Assembly: GCA_032207245.1 (NCBI GenBank)
Contig: CM063499.1
Coordinates: forward strand, 32,491,701-32,555,700
Source of the DNA: Pardosa pseudoannulata
Taxonomy: Eukaryota > Arthropoda > Arachnida > Araneae > Lycosidae
Reading direction: 5' to 3'
Length of the DNA stretch: 64,000 bases
Below the pieces are notes generated by a model. The model had not been told where the DNA came from and searched no databases. It saw nothing but the letters and a program-made list of their open reading frames with translations. The position numbers were made by a program, and so were the translations under genes. This document shows, in pieces, positions 24,001-36,900 of this stretch. Numbering within the stretch: the first letter of the stretch is position 1; each line of letters starts with the position of its first letter.

Positions 24001-27000
24001 AAAAGTGGGTATGTAATATATGATTTCAGAATTCTGAAATCTATTAGGAGGTTATAATTCTCTAAATTTAACATATAATATGCTTTATACCTATGTATTC
24101 ATCTAAAGATATTTTTCCATCTTTATCTTTATCAATGTCTTCTATTGTTTCAATCACAATTATATCTCTCATATGACTACTTTCTTCAGGATGTACAAAA
24201 TCTTGGAATTCTTGTTTATTCAAAGCTCCATTATTGTCTTGGTCAGCTTTTTTCCATCGTCTTTCATCTCGATCCATCATCTCTTTATAATGTAACATAT
24301 CTTCAGTGGTAGTATCTAGGATAAAGTTAAATAATCGCCAATACAGTTTTAAAGGCTTACATAAGATATATCATTTTTAAATCTTATAAAAAGGAAAAAA
24401 ATTGAGTTTAACACTAAACATACCATATAACAGGTCAAACGACCCATAAGGTATATGTAAATAATACATAAAAGTTGACTTTTAAGTATTATAAACACAA
24501 AGAATTAGAATTTTTAATTCATTTTCCATCGCATTTTTTACATATACCTTATGGGTCATTTGACCTGTTATATGGTATGTTTAGTGTTAATAATTTTACA
24601 CTATGATTTATATTTTACAATTAACCAACATTAAGAATTTAAAGAAAATACTGAAATTATTGAAGAATTCAAAACATCCATTTAAATGTTTTATAGATCT
24701 TGGGCAACCCAAAAGACCATATTAGGGAAAATTTGTTCTGTACATACATAATTTTTAGGTGAAAATTTAAAATAATACATTGATTTGGTTTGGTTTGGTT
24801 TGGTTTGGAGTGCTACGGTCTGCTTTTTGCAACACGAGGGCTAATGAGACCGGGACCTACAGCTTAAAGCCGATTCCGAACGGCTACGAACATCCATGCC
24901 ACTGTGGGATTCGAACTCCGGATCCGAAGGTCAGCATCCTAGCCAATCGGCTATCGTTCGACAAACAATACATTGAGGTTTATTATATTATTATTATTAT
25001 TATTCATAAATTAACAAAAGAATAATAGAACAATGATAACTGCAAAAATTATTATAAAAATAATTATCTATAAAACAAATATTGTATTTGCTATAGTCAG
25101 TGCAATATTTGTTTCATTTATAAACTCTGTTGCAGGTTGCAAAATTATTTATGGGGCACCACCCCAGCTATAAAATATGCATCAAAGGAACATATTTTTA
25201 GCTCAAATTATTATATGCTGTATAATGCTTTCTATTAAAATAGCACATGTGAAACATGTGATATTTAAATATCTGTGAAAAATTTATGTAAGTTCTAATG
25301 CATTATATATCTTTTTAACTGATTTTTATTTTGTGTGAATGTTATACTCAAATTACTAGAGAACTAGCATATAGCCCGTCATATGGGATCAGTAAAACTT
25401 TTAATTTTCAGAATTGTAAAGTACCCTATAAAGCAGATAAAAAAATGGTTTGTTTTTCTGCTGAGAATTATCTGGTACATGCTCAATAATTTGTTTATCT
25501 TCATACTCTTCTAAAATCTCCTGATACTGTGAATGCAGTTGAAAATCGCATTGATCTCATTTAGAAAGATAATTCAAAGTCTTCTTAGCTACATTGAAAT
25601 TATCGTTAAGTTGTTTCCAATTTTTTTTGCCACAGTAATTAATGGAAGTAAAGGAATGAAACTATAATTTTCACTACACCCTGGATGTAGATAGAATTTG
25701 TTGTTAATACCGGTGATAAAATTTTCATTGTGACAAAAAGTAATCAGTGATTAAATTTAACTATCACATATGTATCTAATCTGTTATTTAATCCAAATAT
25801 AAAAGAAAATTATTTACGTAATATCTAAGTTCAGTGATAAAATGTATGAAAATAATGCAGACGATATTTAAATAATTTAAAATAAAAAAATGATTAAATA
25901 AGATGATTAGAGGATGCTGGAAAAAATGTTATTTTCATCTACTTATAATGTGACAAATTGATAAATTTAATCACCTGCTCTTAATTGGGAAAAATAGGGC
26001 TTGAAATAATGACATTAAATACTGGAAAAGGGGTAGATTTCAAATGTTGCTAACCCTAACTTATCAAGAATCTAATATGGATGCCTCTATCCATTCCAGG
26101 TACAACTGCTCGAGGATAAACTCGAGGACAGACGGACATAAATTGGGCTATTATTATAAAGGGGATAAGTTATTATTTCAGAACTAAGAGGACCTGGCTA
26201 TTATTTAATAAAAGTTTTTAAAAAATGTGGGATTAAATTTTTGTATAAATAAAAGAAAATACCATCTGTAATTCCATAAGTTATAATTTTGTAATTTTCC
26301 CAGGATACTTCAGGGTCATCTTTTGGATTCAGACCTTTCCACTGACGTTCAGAATCATCAATGATGTATCGTTTTTGTGTTAACAATATCCAATCTTTTA
26401 ATTCTTGCAAAGACACAAACCCATCCTAAAAAAACAGTAAAATAATAAACTAAAATTAGGAAATAGAATTAATTTTTTTGTAATAATATAATGGAAAAAA
26501 TGGAACAATATATAATTATTTACTACTTTATATGTTTCTCATAGATTAACTGATATTGTGGGATAGTTCTAGTTCTAAAAATAGTATAACAAAATTTTTT
26601 ATTGCTCTTTGGAAAAACATGACAATATACATACATACTGCCCATTTTCTTTTTTCTGTTAACAAAAATCTTTTCTTGACACTTAATAATTAATACAGAA
26701 AAAATTTATTATTGCTAAAATAATCTAGGTAGAAAAATGTTTTAACAAATGCAGCTTTCTCTAAAAGTTAGAAAAAATTACATATACTGACACCCACAGT
26801 TTGCATTTAAAAAAAAAAAAATTAAATAAAAAAATTCTATTTTTTCATTAGTTTTGATATTTATCATTCGTAAGTTAATATAAATAATTATATACATTTA
26901 ATACATATAACAATATATAAGAACTGAATCCAATTGTCTTTAGCAAATTTATTTGTTAACATGTAAAATTTACAGATACTAGTGTACTAGAGATAAATTT

Positions 27001-30000
27001 TTAAAAAAATATTTTATTTAGTATTTAATATATTAAATAATTAAAAAAAGAACTGGGTTCGACTGTTATTAATTTAAAATTATTATTATTGAATTTATTT
27101 AATTTTTATAAAATTAAAATAATTACTATTATATAAATGAATTTTTAATTACTAAATATAAGAATTAATTAATATAAGAATAATAATATAATAAAATAAG
27201 ATAATTAAGAGTTAATTTTTTCAAAAATCATTTTATTTCATTAGTATTTAATATTTTTAATTTATGAAATAAATAAATAAAAAAGAACTGGGTTCGACTG
27301 TCTCGAATGGGCTGCCCCATACATACTATTCACGGGCGCTATCCCACTACTGCACGGTGCGGGAGCTTTTGCCTGCTGCGTTTCCGCCCTGGGCCGGTAC
27401 GCTCCTCCTTAGGCGACCTGGTGGATCCGGGCTCCCCCGATCCCACCATATCGACATCGTGCTTAGCGCGGACGCCCGATCGACATAGACAAGTAGAGGA
27501 CAGAACTCCCAACCTCAAGCCATCCACCAGCTCACGCCTCCAAGTAGCTGGATTACAGGAACGCGCCACCGTCCCCGGCGAAAGAACAACTTCAGAACTG
27601 CTATTTCACTTTTGTGTACATTCGGAGACCACAAAATATTACATCCCATGGTCACATTAAGCATTCGTATCCTTTACTCTGCTAAGAAAACGGATTAAAA
27701 CCTAAAAAATTTAAATTAATTCCATGATTTTAACCTAATAAATAAAAGAAATATTTAGCTACTTTTTTACAAGTGCTGCCATCTATCGCGCAACAAATTC
27801 GCTACATGTAAACAAGTGCCAAAATAGCGAGAAATTCTATTTTTAAAGGCTTTCTCGTTTTTATTTGAGCGTATTTACAATGTTTTCCAACTTAAAATAT
27901 ATTTATTCATAAGTATGGCGTATAAATATATTTCCATAAGCATATACAAGTATTTTGAGATTTTAGTTTAATTTAAATTAAAAGAAATATGTGCGGCATA
28001 TTTCATTAGTTGAACTCCCAAACCAATTTTTTTACATGGTTTTTTTCATCTCTTGCTACAGAAAAAATATAATTCATTATACGATTACTGATATAATTTA
28101 TTCTATTAGATTAGTAACGTTAAGTGAGTTTGCTGTTTTAAATGAGAAATTTATAATTATTTTTCATTATTCTTTATGGAGTATGTTTTTAAAATGCATT
28201 AAAGCTGAAAATAGGGATTTGGAGAAAAATTATACCCAATTTTTCTTTTTTTTTTTTGTACAAAATACTTCGTACGAATTCAGTTTTAACTTTTTGAAGT
28301 TTCAAACGATTATAATTCATTGCGAAATAAAATACGAAATATAAATATTATTTTAAAAAATGGTACTAACTATGCAAAATTATATATAATCACGATACAA
28401 AAATTACAAATAAGACAATACAGTATATACAGTTATACTCAATCATATACAATTTAGTACACACTGAGGGTTTAATTACTTGGAGCTAGAAAAATGAATT
28501 ACACTTTCTGGAAAAATGATGACGAGAAATTTGAGTAGTAAAATTTGTCGAAGAGTAAATGAAAAATAGAAACGTACTTCTATCATTTTATTCTAGAAAA
28601 AACAATGAGATAAACTACATTTCTTTCTCTTTTTTTTTTTTTTTTACTGTACTTATTATAAATCTAAATTACATTAAAATTTATGTTCTATTTTTTTTTC
28701 CTTTTCATCAAAATTTACGTAAATTCGATTATTTAGGATATTTGTTTATCTAGTTTGAAGCATTTCCTGAAAGGAACGGTTAATCTGGAAAGCGGGCGCA
28801 AGCTGAATAGATCTCTAACAATTAGGCGAATATCTCCAGTTACGATGCGGTTAATTAAGTGAATGAAATCACTTCTTTTCAAACACAAAAAAACTTATAT
28901 TACGTCGCTATGCACAACACGAAAACGAATAAATGACATTAAAAAATTTGCAGATGCAAAACAACAAATATGAAAAATGGACAGCATTCCAGATGCCGTG
29001 AAGATGCATTGTCTTGAAGCAACTACTAGAGAGTTTTTCTGAAAAGCTCCGAAATACGAATCAGAGTAATGTTGAGTTGTTTTGTTCCTGATGCACTAGT
29101 ACATCTCCAGTTTGAAGATTGATATCGTAAATTTTGACATTTTTTTTAATAGACCAGAACTAGTTTGCAACTACAAATCTGTTTCAGTTAATTTGTTGGT
29201 GTTCCAGATGAACAAAACTAAATTTCTGAATGAGGTCTTTTTTTTTCTTGTACTCTTTAAGATATCCGTCGACGTTGAAAACGTCATTTTTTGCCAAAAA
29301 TCATATTTTATTTTTATTTCTCTATAGTAAAATTTCAACTTTTAGGCTTCTAAATCTGTTTTTGTTTTGTCTTTACGGCATTTTAAAGAAAAGTTGCAAC
29401 TGTTTAAACATCAGTGCCAGCTGTCAAAACAAAGATGAAGTACCCGACTTCGGAACCGGAAGTTGTGAATGTAAAGCCTTTTAAAGAGTATTTTTTGGAC
29501 AAAATTTTTTATATTTTCATGAAGATTAGTTTAAACATTTTTCTAGTATTTTTAATAATTAGCAACTTGGTAATCACAAAGTTTTGAAGCAAGAAAGTGT
29601 GGGAAAGTTTAAACATGTATTTTAATAGTTAAAATTGCTTTCATAAACTTCAAATGCGTTTTTCTCGGAACGGTATTTTTAATAAAAAGTTGAAACTTGA
29701 AATGTGAATTTTGAAAAAGTTCTTAAAATATTTTGTTGAAAATTATTATGAATGCTTTTGATAGTATTTACTAGTAAATGACCTAAAAGCTTTAAATTTG
29801 GATAATTTTTAATGATGTCATACTCATAGTTAGCTATAAAGGTAATGAAAATTCGTTAAAAAATCAACGTTTATGATTATTGAAGGACCAAAATGTTTTA
29901 CCAAATTTAAATTAAGCAAAGATTTTAGGTGATTCACTAGTGCAGTGTATAAGAAATGTGTTGCATAAAAAAATATTGAAATAATTTATTAAAAAATACT

Positions 30001-30554
30001 AAATTTTCTTCATTTATTAGAAATTTTATAAAAACTTCTCCAGGAATAAATTTTCTCTATGATAATATAAAAAATAAATCTAAAAATGTAAAAACATGAA
30101 CTAGTTTCTACGTTTAAAGAAAAAAAATCTCCGAAAGTAGAAGGATACATTAAAGAAGAGAAAAAAGTAATATTAAGGTTATTTTCAAAGAAAAAATTAA
30201 AAGCAATTCAAGGACTAAGAAATGAAATTACAAACTTTTAAGATAACCGAAATTCGTGACCTTAGAAATTAACAGAACATTTAATTATCTTTCCCCACTG
30301 CTTTACAAAGTAATTAACTCTTTCGTGTAAGAGAACCCAACTGCCGACAGGCCTTCTTCCCAACTAGCAGACGGAGAATGTTATATTTGGCAGACAGAAC
30401 GACGCCAGTGAAGGATACGAAGTGAGGGAAAATTTACACGGTCGGCATTTTTTGTTTGGTTCGGGGGTTTCCAAATGGCGGCCCGCGAACTGCAAGTGGC
30501 TCGTTAGGCCAATTTTGCGCGCGAAATCTTTTAAATATATATATATATATTATG

Positions 30555-30596
<42 letters not shown>

Positions 30597-30925
30597 CAGG
30601 GCCGTAGCCAGAAATTATTTTCGGAGGAGGACCAAGGTAGAAAGACATCTTTATTTGTGAATGATACTTCAATTGATGAAAGGAAAAGCATTGTATTTTC
30701 AGAATACAATGCCGAAACTACAGTGATGTATTTTTGGCCAGCGACCTAGCAAAACTTTTATGGTCTCAGCGTTTTTTTGTAAGAGAATAACTGTCCTTGT
30801 TCATTAACATCTAGGCAGATAGCCCATAAACACACAAATGTGCAACATTGTCTATCAACAAAAAGGTCTTTCAAAGTTTCGGGTGGTGGATCTGTCCCCC
30901 AAATCCCTCCCCCTGCCTACGGCCT

Positions 30926-30970
<45 letters not shown>

Positions 30971-33900
30971 TAATTATTTATATTTATATATGTCAGGTCT
31001 AAACAGGGGGTAGTTGGTAATTACGTGAGTTAAAAACGATTTTGTAAAGAGAACTCTTTTATAATAATAAAATAAATGAAAAAGACCCACGTAAGCTTTT
31101 GGGATCATCCGGTCAGGCGGAAGCATTTTTGAGCTATTTGATGAGCTTGCAAACAGATAAGTTTCAATGAGGAATTTGCACATGTGGGGCATTCGAACAA
31201 CTTAGTGTTTTTCTGGTAATTTCAGACTCGTAGATTCCAAAAATGTCCTCAAAAATGTAAAAAACTGGGTCCATCATTTAAAAAATTAATTTTAAAGTTA
31301 AGCGAAAATCACGTGACATCAAAAAGCTCCGTGATTGGTTGTGATGTCATCGTTCATGCAGACCAATATTTTTGTATTGCTTTTAAGCTCGCACTATTTT
31401 CCGATTTTGTTTTTGCAAGTTCCTGAAATTTTCTAGCTATCAAAATTTATTTTTATTTAAACCTGAAGGTTTATTTTATCGATCTAGATAGCTTAGTTAT
31501 CTCAATTTGTCATAAATGTCTCTTCTACCTGGATTTACCAATCAGACAACCTCCCGAAAATTGACAGCATGTCAATGTTTTCTTTCTTGGCAAAAAACCC
31601 GGATTTTATGGGAGCAGAAATACGAGGAATTAAAACCCAAAGGTGTGTAAAATCATTTATATTTTTTTTCCAATTTTACTTAACATGTATTAATACTTTA
31701 TTCATGCTAAACACAGCTCTTTTGTTTGTAAACACAAACAAGTCAAATAAATATACATATATCATATACATACACATTTGTAGTTGCATCGTTTTTTATA
31801 AATAGAGACGGATGTAATATTAAAATAAAAATTAGAGGAGGTATTTTTTGTGAGACCGGTCTCATTAGCCTTCGTGTTGCAAAAAGTAGACCGTAGCATT
31901 CCAAAACCAAACCAAAACAAAATCAATTCTTAGATATTTTAAATATGATGAAAAGAAATTTAAAATCTTTAAATGGCTTTACTTAATTATTTATACATTT
32001 TTAAATAGCAATACAATTTTATTGCCTTTAATATTAATGTCAAATTAAAAAATGTATAAAATTTCTCAAATTAAATTTAATTTTTAAAGTAATATAATTA
32101 TTAAGTATTTTAAAAATATTATACTTTTTTTTTCAAATTAGTCACCAATTTAATCGAAAAATATCACTGTTACATTTGATACATAAGAAAGTATGCATCT
32201 CTGAAGAAAATATTTATAATACCTTGAAAATACATAACATTCCCCTCCCCCGAGTTATTTATTAGATAATTATATGCTTTAGATATTTATATGTTTTTCG
32301 ATATTTATATGCTTTATAAAATATTTATTGTACTTGAACTCTGTGATAATACTCGAAAATTAGTAGTTTTAAAAGTTAAATAGCAGTGGTTAATCAACAA
32401 TCCTTTTAAAGGTATATATGTATTTTATATACTTTAATTGTTCTAAAATAGTAATATTTAAACAAATGCAAGCATTTATTTACCGAAAAATGGTCTTCAC
32501 AAACCCATAGAGATGATTTATATGATAATTTGAGGTTTAATTTCTCATCCCTTTTCATCTCAGTTGTCCAGATTTTACGTGTATGTGGGTCTTTTGGGGC
32601 GCTGAAAAATATCTTCTCATTGCAATTAGTTGTTGTATTTTTACAGAGTGGCACAATACAATATTTAGAGTATGATTTTTTAATGCCAGACATAACAAAA
32701 AAATGCTATTATATGCGATACTTTACACAAAAAACAAATTTAAAAGTCGCCTTTTAACATGTAAATAGCATAGGAGCTCGGTGTTTACATGAACGATGAC
32801 GTCACAAACTCGGCGGAGATAAAGTAGCGTTTTTGAAAGACGTTAAAGAGTCCGCTATAAAACCCATCAGAAATCACTCATTAGGCCCCCAAATGAAAGA
32901 AAAATAGCTACTGTCCTGCTTACTTTTTTGTCTTCTATCGTTTAAAATCAAAATTAGAAAACGTGAAAATTCCTCATTGGCCGAACGCTGGTCGATTGGT
33001 TAGGGCGCTGATCGTTGGTACTGGCGGTAATCCCACTATGACATGGATGTTCGTAGCCGTTCGGAATCCGCTTTAAGCAGTAGGTCCCGGTCTCATTAGC
33101 CCTCAAGTGCAAAACAGTAGACCGTAGCGCTCCAAACCAAACCAAACCAATCAATTGGCGCGTGGACATGGAGCGGTCAACACACTACGCCCGTCTCTGC
33201 CACGAACAATGAAAATGGCGCAGGTTTTGCTTTTAGAAGAAACGATGATTTAATAAAATGATTATTATCAAGAAGACTGCTTTCCATTCGCCTTAACTCT
33301 GGATCACGACATGTCATATATATTTCTGAAAAAAACAAAATATATTTCATAGGTTTAGTTTAAGATTCTCAGAGAGAAATCGAATCATTTAAAAATTTCT
33401 TGACAATTTCCTGATGATTTACGGTAATTTTCCCTTTTTTCTCTGCAGTGGTGGACTAAGGCTAAAGCAGGCCCAAGGAAACATTGTAATTCCGGGCCTA
33501 GTTTTCAGTCATGGCACATACTTTGAGCTTGGTAGTTTGGTTTTAAAGCATATAGTATGTATATATTTAATTATCGGATTCCAAGGGAGAAAATTAAAAA
33601 ATAATATACATGCACAAAAATTAAATAAACATAATTTATTAAAACAAACAAAATTAAACATAGTTTATAAAAACAGACAATAATACTTAAACAGGCCGTT
33701 TCCAAGTTTACGGGGACCCCGGAACCCTTAAACAAATATACCCAGATTGATTAGTTATATTGCCTTTTTTTCTCACTTTTAATTCTGCAAATTCGTCAAT
33801 TAGTTTGTCATAATTAATAGTAATTTAACAACTTTTTCTATATAAAATAAAGATAACTATATTATTTTTGTTCGCCTAATGTAGATCTTAAACAAACTTT

Positions 33901-36900
33901 TATTTAGGCCATTACTGAGAATGATCTTTCACTGCTTGCATTGCTTATTGGAAGGATTAAATAAATTCTCAGAATTATATTTAAATTAGGGAATGCTGCA
34001 ATAATATTATTTTCCTTAATAAATGATCAGATGGATACAGGCGAAATAATACTTTCTTTACTTAAAAGTCTTAAATTGTAATACTTTATTTTTCAGTACT
34101 GCTGGGTTTAAATCTTGTTCATAACATTTTAATTCCTCTATTGAACAGTCACTAACATCACTATCAGGAAAAATTGTTTTGAATTTATCCCCTATATAAT
34201 AATAACCTAAGTTATCTGTACATCTGTCCTCGATTTTATGAAGCGGTTAAACCTGGAATGGATAGAGGCATCCATAGTTAGAAAAATTCAAAGAGAGTAA
34301 TGTTTATCTTCTCCTAAACTATAGATCCGATTCTAAAATAAATTGGTATAAATATGCTTCATATCACAGCAAAAAATACTGCCTTCTTTAAAACGTTCGA
34401 AATCCATCCCTTCCCCTCTTTTCGAGCTTTTAAGGCCATTATTTCAACTCCTATTTTCCCCGGTTAAGAGCAGGCGATTAAATTTATCAATTTATCCCAT
34501 AATAAATAGGTAAAAATAATATTTTTCTAGCATTATGACGTCATTCCTTTAACCATCTCATTGAATCATTTCTTATTTTAAATTATTTAAATTATGCCTT
34601 ATTTTCATACGTTTTATCATTGAACTTAGATATTACGTAAATAATTTTCTTTTATATTCGGCTTAAATAATAGATTAGGTACATAAGTGATAATTTTAAA
34701 TTGAATCATCGATTATATTTTGTTGCAAGATAATTTTCAGCCAAACAACAAACCATTTTTTTACCTGCCTCATAAGGTACTTTAGAATTTTGGAAAATTA
34801 AAAATTTTACTGATCCCGTCATATGACGGGCTATGTGCTAGTTACATAATAAATAAGTAATAATAACATTATTTCCACTAGTATTATGACGTCATTCCTT
34901 TAACCCTCTCATTGAGTCATTTCTTATTTTAAATTATTTAAATATCGTCTGCATTATTTTCATATGTTTTATCGCTGAACTTAGATATTACGTGAAGAAT
35001 TTTCTTTTACATTTGGCTTAAATAATAGATTAGGTTCATATGGGCTAATTTTAAATTGAATCATCGATTATTTTTTGTTGTAATGAAAATTTTATCGCCG
35101 GTATTAACAATAAATTCTTTTCATAAAAGTCTATGAACCTATTTCACAGACTAATTAATATCTAGCGTTTAACTTATTTATTTTTGAAAATTAAGAAGTT
35201 TGTTCGTTCATGTGTTTGTTTTTTATACACAAACACACGGTTTGACTAAATGAATTCAATGCGATTCTAAACTGCATTCACAGTATCGGGAGATTTTAGA
35301 GCAGTATGAAGATAAATTATTGAGCGTGTACCAGATAATTCTCGGCCAAAAAACAAACCATTTTTACCTGCCTCATAGGGTACTTTACAATTCTGGAAAA
35401 TTAAAAATTTTACTGATCCCGTCATATGACGGGCTATATGCTAGTTGTTAATAGCAGGGCTTCGAACCGGAACTGAACCGAAAACCGGAAAAAACATTAT
35501 TTTGGTCGGAACGAAAACCGGAACTGAACCGAAAAAAATATCGGTTTATTTCGGTTCGATATATCTTTCAGTCATTTTGTTACTGTTACCAACTTATCAA
35601 TATTTTCTAATTTAACGTCAACTTTATATCCGCACTTGTATAAGATTGCAATGGTGGTTTTGGCAGCTCCAGTGTTGAAAGAGCGTTTTCAAGAGGTTTG
35701 AAATTTATTCTCCGAGACAACAGAAGTAATCTCAGTGAAACCACGTTAGAAGATATATTAATAATTAGAGGCAATTTTCATATGTTAAATAAATAATATA
35801 TTTTTTACATAATTATTGCAAGGCCAAGTGCACGATGTGAGAGTCAAACGACGAATGTGGGTAATCATGAACCTAGTTGTCAAATGCGATTTTGATAATG
35901 GATAACAATGCCAATGCTCGCCGCTCTTATCGTACCTGCTGTTTGTATCAATTCACATAGTGTACCAATTAAAAAAAGAATAAAATCTTCTAAATTTTGA
36001 TAGAATTACATTTTTAGTACAAATAAGAATATACATAAAATGAAATTATTCATTTGGAACTGAAACGAAAACAGTTATTTTTGGCGGAGCGAAAACCGGA
36101 ACTGAACCGAAAACCGTTATTTTTGGCGGAGCGAAAACCGGAACTGAACCGATATTAATTTTTTAGTTGAACCGGAACGAAAACCGGAACAAAAAAAAAT
36201 TACGGTTCGAAGCCCTGGTTAATAGATAGTTTTGATATGCGCGAGGCTCGATCGTATTTACACACATCGACTATCGCGGGCGTGGTTGCATAAGCACGGG
36301 AACGCTCGTCCACACTTGTCGACTTTATCAATCAACGATTCGGCATAATTTAGATATGTTTCAGCAATAATTATGAATATCACGTTTTTCTGTTAAATAA
36401 AACTGAAAATTAAAAACTTAATTTTCGGGCCCTAGACACGTGCTTAGGTTGCCTCGGCCTTAGTCCACCCCTACTTCTCTGATAAATTCACACTATTTCT
36501 TTTCATTTTTTAATAAAATTGTTTGTAAATATAAATTTACTAGCATATAGCCCATCACATAACGGGATCAGTAAAATTTTTAATTTTCTAAAATTGCAAA
36601 GTACTTTATGAAGCAGGTAAAAAAGAAAAAAGTTTTTTTTTTTTTTTTTTTAGAATTATTTTGCAATAAAAAATAATCGATGACCCAATTTAAAATGATC
36701 ACACATGTACATAATCTATTATTGAACCCAAATAGAAAAGAAAATTATAAGGCGATTTCACGCATAGGGCAAATTCTCGACTCATGACAATTCTGGCTTT
36801 TGTTTCAAACGGAAGGGCAGTTTGTCTATTGGCTGTTAAACACGTGAAAATGAATGGGAAGGGCATTATAGTAGGTCGTGATGTTGCGACAAATTGATTT

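Larger units (their letters stand above)
33446..36473 (-). mobile_element. hAT element with nested Helitrons and a nested hAT
   Basis: The left end CAGTGGTGGACTAAGGC faces GCCTTAGTCCACCCCTA at the right, and the 8 bp TTTCTCTG / CTTCTCTG (33438-33445, 36474-36481) flank it, matching at 7 of 8. On the minus strand around 33985-33870 a decayed hAT dimerisation domain reads [15 protein letters not shown], then [13 protein letters not shown] after a stop. H2, H3 and the hAT at 35455-36217 have been inserted into it, which makes it the oldest layer. Calumenin intron 2. Confidence 0.75.

Noticed and set aside
27285..27579. Alu-like SINE
   Set aside because: The similarity to Alu is through 7SL. The complete S domain and helix 8 are present, so it is the full SRP RNA and not an Alu-type dimer or deletion derivative.
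27307..27660. 117-codon open frame ([13 protein letters not shown]...) repeated almost unchanged at 61426-61779
   Set aside because: It is the antisense of 7SL RNA. The conservation follows SRP RNA structure and the frame runs on into unrelated flank.
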